In this document: in pieces, positions 6,757 through 11,692 of the stretch
How positions within the stretch are numbered: the first letter of the stretch is position 1
Layout of the letters: every line of letters begins with the position of its first letter
NCBI GenBank assembly: GCA_030917805.1
Contig: JAUPUA010000049.1
Location: 1 to 11,692, forward strand
Length of the DNA: 11,692 nucleotides
Reading direction: 5' to 3'
Source: Patescibacteria group bacterium
Lineage (GTDB): Bacteria > Patescibacteriota > Saccharimonadia > Saccharimonadales > HK-STAS-PATE-42
The notes under the pieces: model-generated
The model's input: only the letters and a program-made list of their open reading frames with translations
The model's database searches: none
What the model was told of the DNA's origin: nothing
Position numbers and translations under genes: made by a program

Positions 6757-7815
6757 CTAACTCTCTATAACTTTACCGCTACCTGGTTTTGTTTTGATCT
6801 CTCCATTCTCGTAGACGACTTCACCTCTAATCACTGTCTTCAGGACCTTACCGGTAACTTTCTGACCGTGGAATGGTGACCATCCACATTTAGTCTTGAG
6901 GTCCTTATTATCAATAACGTATTCTTCCATAGAAACTTCTACATAACTATCATCATCGGTTTTAAGATTGAATATCTCGGCTGGCTTAGTGAAGCACTTC
7001 TCAATGATTTGTTCTCTTGTTATTCTACCCTGCTTCTCGGCAGTAAGAAGAAGTGGAAGAGTTGTTTCAAGCCCAGGAACTCCGTGGGCACCCTCCTTCT
7101 TTTCTTCGTGAGTATGGGGAGCGTGGTCTGATTCAAAGATATCTATGTTGTCTAAGTGGTCCCAGAGGTATTCTTGGTCCGTTTTTGTCTTAAGTGAAGG
7201 AAGCATCTTACCATAGCTACCTAATGTCTCAACATCATCGTTAGTTAGGAACAAGTGGTGAGGACAAACACCACAAGTTACAGGGTAGCCCGCAGCCTTA
7301 GCCTTAATAATCTTCTCGAGTATTTCTTTACTTGGCATATGGCAGACGTGAATCGGGCGCTTGAGGTCCTTCATCGACTCAATAGCTACGTCAATAACAT
7401 CTTCTTCAACGTGCAGTAGAACTACCTTATTTTTTGGCCAAGCGGCGTAGATTTTCTTTAAGTGTTTAGCATCCAGTAAGTAACCACCAGTTGTGTTGTT
7501 TAGGTAGAGTTTTAGACCGACGCTAAGCTTAGCTGCTTCTTCAAAAGTATCTAAGTTGTCTCCAAGTGAACCATAGTGGAAGCCAATATCTGAGATGGTT
7601 TTTTCTTCAGCTACCTTTCTTTTGTTCTTGAGTCTTTCAACGGTAGTAATTGGCTCGGCATTGTTAGGCATATCTACAACTGTCACGAATCCTCCCGCTA
7701 CTGCGGCACTAGTTCCAGATGTAAAGTCTTCTTTTTGGGTTTGGCCAGGGTCTCTGAGATGAACGTGTACGTCTATAAGTCCAGGTAAGCGTATGATATT
7801 TGATTGTTCTGGCAT
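6757..7815 (-). CDS. pyrC: Dihydroorotase (CAD-like, single-domain type)
   Basis: PyrC cyclises carbamoyl-aspartate to dihydroorotate. The 352-aa amidohydrolase carries the expected metal ligands: the HxH of DVHVHLRDPG (His17, His19), a Lys that would be carboxylated in GLKLYLN (Lys102), His135 in LLHVEE, His159 in HVCHMPSKE, and Asp230 in ESDHAPHT. The sequence starts almost directly at the barrel (IIRLPGLIDVH), without the N-terminal sandwich domain of long bacterial dihydroorotases. Together with GLKLYLN and VPGLETTLPLLLT it most resembles the CAD-type enzyme. It has its own extended -10 promoter 10 nt from the ATG and no Shine-Dalgarno. It lies 27 nt after the GNAT gene and 2 nt before pyrD, so it heads the pyr genes proper. 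Confidence 0.94.
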   Translation of the reverse strand: MPEQSNIIRLPGLIDVHVHLRDPGQTQKEDFTSGTSAAVAGGFVTVVDMPNNAEPITTVERLKNKRKVAEEKTISDIGFHYGSLGDNLDTFEEAAKLSVGLKLYLNNTTGGYLLDAKHLKKIYAAWPKNKVVLLHVEEDVIDVAIESMKDLKRPIHVCHMPSKEILEKIIKAKAAGYPVTCGVCPHHLFLTNDDVETLGSYGKMLPSLKTKTDQEYLWDHLDNIDIFESDHAPHTHEEKKEGAHGVPGLETTLPLLLTAEKQGRITREQIIEKCFTKPAEIFNLKTDDDSYVEVSMEEYVIDNKDLKTKCGWSPFHGQKVTGKVLKTVIRGEVVYENGEIKTKPGSGKVIES

Positions 7816-7825
7816 CTAGAAATTA

Positions 7826-7834
7826 AGTATATCA
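7826..7834 (-). promoter_or_regulatory. Extended -10 promoter in front of pyrC
   Basis: TGATATACT (7834-7826) fits TGnTATAAT with one mismatch and ends 10 nt before the pyrC ATG at 7815, giving a predicted leader of about 3-4 nt. It lies in the 27-nt gap after the GNAT stop, and no good -35 is visible. A 10-bp palindrome (AACCTAGGTT, 7835-7844) directly abuts it and includes two bases of the GNAT stop codon. The same core, TTTGATATA, occurs at the GNAT promoter. Confidence 0.5.
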
Positions 7835-7842
7835 AACCTAGG

Positions 7843-8268
7843 TTAAAGGTTGAGTTTAAAGACGTTGGTTTCTCTATGTTGGAAGCCTAGAGATTTATAT
7901 AGGTTGTTAGCCTCAACTCTTGCTGGCCTTGAGGCCAACTCAATGGACTCCGCTCCTTTACTTTTAGCCCATTCAATAGTTGCTTGGACTAAAGATTTAG
8001 ATAGTCCTTGGCCACGGCTATCTTTGTCTATAACTACATCATCTAATCTACCTTCCAGGTAGTAAGCCTTCTGGTAAAGGTTCACTATAGCTAACCCTAC
8101 TATCTCTTCTGTGTCATTTTTTACAATAAATATTGCTGAATTTGGATTGTTTAAAATTAACGGAAGATTCTTTACCAAGTCTCCTCTGTGTGAAGTAACT
8201 TGTGGTAGTAGTTGACTGAAGGCTTTCAAAACCTTTTGACTTGATTCTTTCAATTCAAGAACTTGCAT
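7843..8268 (-). CDS. GNAT-family N-acetyltransferase
   Basis: A 141-aa protein of the Gcn5-related acetyltransferase fold, which moves an acetyl group from acetyl-CoA to an amine. Visible motifs are the core strand LDDVVIDKDSRG running into the acetyl-CoA pyrophosphate loop RGQGLSKSLV (about residues 83-92), and the C-terminal motif B EANNLYKSLGF near residues 119-129. The substrate is unknown. The frame can be extended upstream to a TTG at 8343, but I prefer the ATG at 8268: the GNAT fold starts there, the extra 25 residues look like translated promoter, and a TGATATAGT -10 ends 7 nt upstream. It is followed after 27 nt by pyrC, so it may be cotranscribed with the pyr genes. No link to pyrimidine synthesis is evident in the sequence. 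Confidence 0.88.
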   Translation of the reverse strand: MQVLELKESSQKVLKAFSQLLPQVTSHRGDLVKNLPLILNNPNSAIFIVKNDTEEIVGLAIVNLYQKAYYLEGRLDDVVIDKDSRGQGLSKSLVQATIEWAKSKGAESIELASRPARVEANNLYKSLGFQHRETNVFKLNL

Positions 8269-8270
8269 CT

Positions 8271-8295
8271 TTCCAACTATATCAAATAGTTGGAA
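8271..8295. promoter_or_regulatory. GNAT promoter -10 inside a 25-bp inverted repeat (operator)
   Basis: TTCCAACTAT (8271-8280) and ATAGTTGGAA (8286-8295) are perfect 10-bp arms around a 5-nt centre. The minus-strand extended -10, TGATATAGT (8284-8276), lies within this dyad, and the ATG at 8268 is 7 nt beyond the -10. A dimeric regulator binding here would block RNA polymerase. As RNA the downstream arm would also cover the very 5' end of the mRNA. Confidence 0.55.
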
Positions 8296-8349
8296 TTGGA
8301 TAATTATGTTGAATAATAGAGATTGTACGACATGCTCTAGCAATGTTAT

Positions 8350-8368
8350 AAAAACATATTATAAATCA
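8350..8368. repeat. 19-bp direct repeat, right copy
   Basis: Identical and in the same orientation as 4486-4504. On the minus strand it starts 9 nt after the stop of the truncated gene at 8378 and about 100 nt upstream of the GNAT start. It contains TATAAT on that strand and ends in a run of Ts. Confidence 0.7.
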
Positions 8369-8377
8369 GAAGATATT

Positions 8378-8611
8378 TCAGGCTTGAATATGCTCAATGC
8401 TGTCTAGATATCCCTTAACTCCATCAATGATAGGATTAACTGAGCCAGACTCAGATGAAACTCTGACCTGATCAAAGTATCTTAGTATTGAGGCTCTTCC
8501 ACAAGCCCTGGCCAGGAAGTCGGCGTAACCATCGTTTATCCTCTTTATCACACTGTTTGGATCGGTGACTATATTACCAAGGCGTACATCTACAGTTCTG
8601 TCTTCTGGATG
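8378..8611 (-). pseudogene. C-terminal fragment of an unknown gene, 5' end missing
   Basis: An open minus-strand frame of 77 codons ends at TGA 8380-8378 with the sequence GYLDSIEHIQA. It reads like real protein from HPEDRTVDVRLG onward, then meets a TAA (8620-8618) with no start codon at its head. The only possible start is an internal GTG at 8551. The recognisable part therefore lacks its N-terminus. I do not recognise the family. It has the same orientation as the pyr block, and its stop is followed by the 19-bp repeat. It meets the plus-strand DUF4352-like fragment at about 8605-8614, which looks like a breakpoint. Confidence 0.6.
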
Positions 8612-8880
8612 TAAGTGTTAAGAATATCGGTACTGAAGCTCAAATATTTGATAGCTCAAGCCAGTACCTCTACGATACTGGCGGTTCTAGGCTCTCAGCA
8701 GACGGCTTAGCGTCTTTATATGCTAATCCTGAAGGAGGAAGTACCTTCCTCAACCAAATCAATCCAGGCAGTAGCGTCAGTGGAACTGTAGTGTTTGATG
8801 TGGCTAATGGAATAACTCCAGTTAGTGCTGAACTGCACGATAGTGCGTTTAGTAACGGGGTTAAAATTAGTTTAAATTAA
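8605..8880 (+). pseudogene. C-terminal fragment of a DUF4352-like Ig-fold protein
   Basis: A plus-strand frame runs from about CTG 8605 to TAA 8878-8880 without any usual start codon. The 91 residues begin LDVSVKNIGTEAQIF and include YLYDTGG, LNQINPGSSVSGTVVFDV and a final VKISLN. This matches the C-terminal half of the DUF4352 immunoglobulin-like domain found in secreted bacterial lipoproteins: the VxVxNxG strand, then PGxxxxGxVxFDV. The signal peptide, the linker and the first strands are missing, so it cannot be a functional secreted protein as it stands. Its TAA overlaps the stop of the convergent 315-aa gene by two bases, which suggests this end of the gene is in its native setting and the damage is on the left. 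Confidence 0.65.
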
Positions 8881-9824
8881 AAGAACTTCAGGACGTTCTC
8901 AATAGGTATATCGAAGATGGCTGTTATGGCTAAAGCTATAGCTGCCAAGATTGCCACGGACAGAAAAGTGGGTAACAGATGCTCGATGGTCCAGCCAAAC
9001 ATTCTGCTATAAAAAGGTATATCAATTATGGCTATTGAAAATAGGTTATGGATTCTTTCAAGGCTTATCCTCACTTCTGCCATAGATTCGTCTACTAGAT
9101 GCTTCTCTCTGCCTTCGACATCTCTGCTGACATCGTCCATGTAGAATAACTCAAAGTGAATCATGTAGAACTGATGTAATTCGTCATCAGAAACTTCCTG
9201 ATAGGTATGCCTCCTTATCGCTTCAAGGTCAGAATAGTCGTCAATCTTTGAGTATTCTTTGAAGGCTTTATTCCTGCGGACTGCTTTTCCGTACTTTGAT
9301 TGAGCCTTATCATATTCTTCTGAACCCCAGAGACCCTTCTTCTTGGCAAGTAGCTCTTTCTCTTCCATTATTCTTAGTAGCCATCTGGCTTGTCCCAGTT
9401 TCCCGATAAGCTCTTGGTAGTCTTCGTCATCTTTCTCAAGATACTCCTCAAGCAAGATTAAATAGGATGTTGTCATACGTTTAGGGTTGTGACCCATATC
9501 TACGGGGCTATCTGTCATTTTTTTGTATACGAGCTTGTTATTGTCAGCAATCTCTCTTATTCTCAGGGTATCCTTTTTAAGTTGGGTTATCAGTTTTTGT
9601 CTTGTTTTCTTAAGTTCGCTTGAGATTTTAACTGACTCGTTTTTGTTTCTTAGCTTCTTAGCGGCTTTCTTACAGGGTCTAAGGGTGTTTACAAATGTCA
9701 TATAGTGACCAATCGCATTGAAGCAGTTTACTACGTCATCTACTTTGTAGATGCCCTTTTCTAGGAGAAGGGTAGTCTCTTCAAACCTCTTCTCGAGCTG
9801 TTGGTATGCAATTTGTCTCTCCAT
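8877..9824 (-). CDS. Helical charged protein with C-terminal membrane anchor
   Basis: A 315-aa protein of unknown family. Residues 1-100 are helical and Lys/Arg/Glu-rich (a basic KKAAKKLRNKNE patch near 52-63), likely coiled coil. Residues 120-260 remain charged and helical with aromatics (ELHQFYMIHFELFYMDD). A single hydrophobic helix at about 286-304 (TFLSVAILAAIALAITAIF) is followed by only some ten residues, which is the layout of a tail-anchored inner-membrane protein with its bulk in the cytoplasm. The start is well supported: TATAAT ends 8 nt before the ATG, with TATACA 17 nt further up, again a leaderless arrangement. Its stop overlaps that of the convergent DUF4352-like fragment. The role is unknown. 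Confidence 0.78.
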   Translation of the reverse strand: MERQIAYQQLEKRFEETTLLLEKGIYKVDDVVNCFNAIGHYMTFVNTLRPCKKAAKKLRNKNESVKISSELKKTRQKLITQLKKDTLRIREIADNNKLVYKKMTDSPVDMGHNPKRMTTSYLILLEEYLEKDDEDYQELIGKLGQARWLLRIMEEKELLAKKKGLWGSEEYDKAQSKYGKAVRRNKAFKEYSKIDDYSDLEAIRRHTYQEVSDDELHQFYMIHFELFYMDDVSRDVEGREKHLVDESMAEVRISLERIHNLFSIAIIDIPFYSRMFGWTIEHLLPTFLSVAILAAIALAITAIFDIPIENVLKFF

Positions 9825-9832
9825 TGTGGTTG

Positions 9833-9863
9833 ATTATAACCTCGTCTGTAATAAATGTATAAT
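9833..9863. promoter_or_regulatory. Overlapping divergent promoters
   Basis: Minus strand: TATACA (9861-9856), 17-nt spacer, TATAAT (9838-9833), 8 nt from the 315-aa ATG. Plus strand: a perfect TATAAT at 9858-9863 with a weak TATAAC 17 nt upstream (9835-9840), pointing to the 31-aa ORF at 9885. Each -10 overlaps the other direction's -35, so both polymerases could not bind at once. Confidence 0.5.
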
Positions 9864-9884
9864 ACCCTGTAAAGAGACGATGTA

Positions 9885-9980
9885 ATGAAAGAAGAAGTTA
9901 AAGAGACTCCGAAAAAGAGGTCGGTTGACCTTGATAAGGACATAATAGCAATAGACACTAAGGAGCATTACTCAGGCTGA
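9885..9980 (+). CDS. Small 31-aa ORF, possibly a truncated gene start
   Basis: ATG at 9885, TGA at 9978-9980, product beginning MKEEVKETPKKRSVDLDKD: a highly charged N-terminus like those of many cytosolic or anchored proteins. It lies about 20 nt behind a perfect TATAAT with a weak GAGAC in between. Its 3' end overlaps, in another frame, the start of the recombinase remnant. It may be the first codons of a gene whose remainder was lost at a breakpoint near 9960, or a genuine small protein. Confidence 0.35.
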   Translation: MKEEVKETPKKRSVDLDKDIIAIDTKEHYSG

Positions 9981-10383
9981 ATATTCAAAATACAAACAAG
10001 ATTGGGATGCTCAGATACAGTTTCACAGCCGTAAGCTGGAAACTATGGATGATGCAGGAAATGGCTACTACGATGATGCTCTGGCACTGTTAGAGATTTG
10101 CAGGGACGCTTCTAACCTTTTTGAGTACGCAGAATTAGAAGAAAAACGGGAGTTAATTGAATTTGTATGTCAGAACCTATTATTTGATGGTAAAAAGGTC
10201 AAATTTAACCTGTTACAACCGTTCGATGATATCTATGCTATGTCTTCAAGTAACGTTTGGCAGGAGATAGCGGACGCATTTCAAACATCTGCTTTAGCTG
10301 CTAATGAAGATTATAAGCTAAAAAATCTAGTAGAACTATTCCAGCTTTCAGGTTCGCTATTAACAAGTGGAGTGGTGGTTTAG
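9955..10383 (+). pseudogene. Large serine recombinase, C-terminal remnant
   Basis: The frame is open from just after TAG 9952-9954 to TAG 10381-10383. Its first ATG is only at 10045, but recognisable homology starts earlier, at SITQAEYSKYKQDWDAQI. The sequence matches the C-terminal coiled-coil and end region of large serine recombinases: an ITxxEY helix, a long amphipathic helix, LALLEICRDASNLFEYAELEEKREL, then a strand pair and a KxxFNLLQPFDDI motif. The catalytic resolvase domain (YxR/Ser nucleophile), the recombinase domain and the zinc ribbon are all missing, so it cannot recombine DNA. Its 111-codon tail from ATG 10045 could still be translated. It is followed directly by the terminase-like gene, so this was probably the integration end of a mobile element. 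Confidence 0.72.
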
Positions 10384-10387
10384 TAAT

Positions 10388-10702
10388 ATGAGTCTATCAC
10401 AAAACAAACGTATCGGCAGACCTACAATAATCACGCCAGATACTGTCAGGAAAGTCATAGTAGCTAGAAGGCGTGGCTTGAGCATAAGACAAGCCTGTGC
10501 GACCTCTGGTATATCTCACGAAACCTACTACTACCACACACGCCATAACCGTGAGTTTACTTACATTTTAGAGCAATCTCAGGACTCAATTAAGGAAAGA
10601 GCTAGGCTAGGAGTTGTAGATGCAATCATGCAGGGTGATTTAGCAACCTGTAAGTGGTATCTAGAACGTAAGGACCCTGAGTTCAGGAAAGGCGGTAAAT
10701 GA
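10388..10702 (+). CDS. Phage small-terminase-like helix-turn-helix protein
   Basis: A 104-aa DNA-binding protein. It opens with a GRPTIITPDTVRKVI helix, followed by a helix-turn-helix at about residues 29-50 (GLSIRQACATSGISHETYYYH), a helical acidic linker (EQSQDSIKERARLG), and a C-terminal GDLATCKWYLERKDPEFR. The order GRPT-ITP, HTH, WxLER-P is that of small terminase subunits and related phage HTH proteins, which recognise packaging or regulatory DNA. No large terminase or capsid gene is in the window, so a regulator carried by the element is equally possible. I chose ATG 10388, 4 nt after the recombinase stop with GGTGG about 9 nt upstream. An in-frame GTG at 10367 would add seven residues. 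Confidence 0.72.
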   Translation: MSLSQNKRIGRPTIITPDTVRKVIVARRRGLSIRQACATSGISHETYYYHTRHNREFTYILEQSQDSIKERARLGVVDAIMQGDLATCKWYLERKDPEFRKGGK

Positions 10703-11001
10703 GCCAGGAAGAGGCTCAGGAGTACTTTATTGAGGACTTTCGACTGTATGTAGCATCTGTACACTGGAAGACTGCGTGGACCTATCAAAAGTTTGCTCCG
10801 CACGAGTACACTGTCTCAGAATGGAACGTCCAGCGTAGACCCTGGTTCGAGCAAATGGTACTCGGTATAAGAAAATATGGCTACAAAGAAGACTTTGGTA
10901 AAACTACATATATTTACCTTAATCTAGACGGTAGAAAGTATTGGACTCAGGGCGCATCAGTGAAGCAAACAATTTTGATAAACAGGGCTAAACTTGGATA
11001 A
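10699..11001 (+). CDS. Conserved-looking 100-aa protein of unknown function
   Basis: It starts within the previous gene's stop as ATGA (10699-10702), so translation is coupled. The product has an acidic helix (residues 1-14), then VHWKTAWTYQKFAPHEYTV (21-39), a helix FEQMVLGIRKYGYKEDFG (50-67), strands KTTYIYLNLDGRKYWTQG (68-85) and a closing TILINRAKLG. The pattern HEYTV, GY-x-x-x-FG, DGRKYW, ILINRA recalls a family of small proteins of unknown function that often sit in phage, plasmid or defence contexts. I recall this pattern and cannot verify it here. There are no membrane segments. No function is claimed. Confidence 0.68.
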   Translation: MSQEEAQEYFIEDFRLYVASVHWKTAWTYQKFAPHEYTVSEWNVQRRPWFEQMVLGIRKYGYKEDFGKTTYIYLNLDGRKYWTQGASVKQTILINRAKLG

Positions 11002-11033
11002 CACTGCATCTAGAAAGGAACGCTCGGTTGTTA

Positions 11034-11692
11034 CTATTTGTCTCCGAAGACTCGTATTACTTCGTCGAATGACCTCAACTTATCTTTATTCCAATCTTCT
11101 TGTTTAATATACAGGGCTTTGTATGTCATCCTGCTCTGTCTGTTATTAACATCTTCGCACCACTTCTGCAGACGCTTGAACTTCAACTTGGCATCGTCAT
11201 CTTCACGCCCCTTAGTCTCAACAATATATACGGTCTTACTATCTACTTTGACAAAAAAATCAGGATAATAGTTGGCAATAAACCCTTCTGAGTTCTTGTA
11301 CTCAACCCTAAGTGCACTAGCTTCCTTATTTTGGAAGTTCTTAGTAAATGAAATTACGTCTTCACACGACTCGATAAATCCTGCAAAAACTAGCTCGAAG
11401 TCACTATCGCCAACAATCTTATTGAAGACTGATTTTTTAGGTACTACAAAACCCTTGTCATTAACTACGAATGGTCGTGACTCACTTATCTTTATATAAT
11501 TTTTTATCTCGGTATCGCCACTGTCTTGAACAGTTAATTCATTTATGGCTTTCTTGAACGTATCTTTGATTAGTCGGATGTATTCTACTTCAGAAAGGTT
11601 CCTAAGCATATTCAAATCAGACAGCTCTACTACTTGGTCGAACATGTACTGATGAACGAACTCTCTGACTTTGCCGAATAAGATGTCGTAGC
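11034..11692 (-). CDS. Type III restriction enzyme, C-terminal nuclease part (partial)
   Basis: The frame is open from the right window edge to TAG 11036-11034, so 218 residues of the C-terminus are seen and the upstream part lies outside. The ATG at 11645 is internal: the reading continues before it (DILFGKVREFVHQYM). Signatures fit the Res subunit of type III restriction enzymes: SRPFVV, VFNKIVGDSDFELVFAGFIE, an SFTKNF strand, YYPDFFVK (about visible residues 141-148) and YIVETKGRED (155-164). Together PDF...ETKG is the PD-(D/E)xK nuclease site with Asp144, Glu158 and Lys160. It would cleave invading DNA after ATP-dependent tracking by the missing helicase domain. It is convergent with the 100-aa gene, 32 nt apart. 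The partner mod methylase is not in view. Confidence 0.85.
   Translation of the reverse strand, partial: YDILFGKVREFVHQYMFDQVVELSDLNMLRNLSEVEYIRLIKDTFKKAINELTVQDSGDTEIKNYIKISESRPFVVNDKGFVVPKKSVFNKIVGDSDFELVFAGFIESCEDVISFTKNFQNKEASALRVEYKNSEGFIANYYPDFFVKVDSKTVYIVETKGREDDDAKLKFKRLQKWCEDVNNRQSRMTYKALYIKQEDWNKDKLRSFDEVIRVFGDK

Noticed and set aside
8269..8343. TTG-initiated extension of the GNAT protein
   Set aside because: The extra 25 residues are translated across the promoter and operator dyad. The fold begins at the ATG at 8268.
9761..9958. 65-aa minus-strand ORF overlapping the start of the 315-aa gene
   Set aside because: It runs through the divergent promoter region and overlaps a better supported gene in another frame.
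9955..9985. Programmed frameshift joining the 31-aa ORF to the recombinase tail
   Set aside because: The upstream ORF does not resemble recombinase sequence and I see no slippery heptamer. A breakpoint explains the frames better.
10367..10387. GTG start extending the HTH protein by seven residues
   Set aside because: It would overlap the recombinase stop. ATG 10388 has a better-placed purine-rich site and conserved-looking sequence begins after it.
11038..11499. Three plus-strand ORFs over the restriction gene
   Set aside because: All are antisense shadows of a frame with clear PD-(D/E)xK motifs.
1..11692. Alternative genetic code, CRISPR arrays, tRNA or rRNA genes, intact insertion sequences
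   Set aside because: TGA works as a stop in several confident genes. I found no spaced repeat array, no tRNA-like cloverleaf, no rRNA segment and no transposase with terminal inverted repeats.

Overview
The window is a moderately AT-rich bacterial stretch that reads with the standard code. TGA is a genuine stop, for example at the ATGA pyrD/pyrF overlap, which argues against the recoded Gracilibacteria/Absconditabacteria. Compact gene packing, many short proteins I cannot place, a large-serine-recombinase remnant and a self-contained pyrimidine operon suggest a Patescibacteria/CPR genome, perhaps Saccharibacteria. That placement is inference and is not secure.

Layout. (1) Positions 1-4322 hold six minus-strand genes: a 3'-truncated one at the window edge, three unknown proteins (265, 224 and 181 aa), a 189-aa protein with a possible Cys/His catalytic arrangement, and a two-cupin protein. 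A small plus-strand ORF (369-575) may oppose them. (2) Positions 4323-4516 are a non-coding spacer with inverted repeats, including a perfect 10-bp-arm hairpin, and one copy of a 19-bp repeat. (3) Positions 4517-8268 are a minus-strand pyrimidine block transcribed GNAT acetyltransferase, pyrC, pyrD, pyrF, pyrE. Together the pyr genes convert carbamoyl-aspartate to UMP; carAB and pyrB are not in the window. The second 19-bp repeat copy lies just upstream, so identical direct repeats bracket the block. (4) Positions 8378-8880 hold two N-terminally truncated gene fragments that meet head-to-head near 8605-8614. (5) Positions 8877-9824 encode a charged helical protein with a C-terminal membrane anchor, facing a 31-aa ORF at 9885. 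(6) Positions 9955-11692 look like a mobile/defence region: the C-terminal remnant of a large serine recombinase, a small-terminase-like HTH protein, a conserved-looking 100-aa protein, and the C-terminal nuclease end of a type III restriction subunit that runs off the right edge.

Two themes recur. First, genes that start a transcription unit carry a -10 element only about 6-11 nt upstream of the ATG, often an extended TGn -10, with no Shine-Dalgarno. Some genes inside operons carry AAAGGGG-type Shine-Dalgarno sites. This predicts leaderless mRNAs for first genes. Second, the stretch from about 8606 to about 9960 has a broken gene at each end, so it is either a rearranged block or an assembly/amplification chimera. 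Read longer-range conclusions across those two points with caution.
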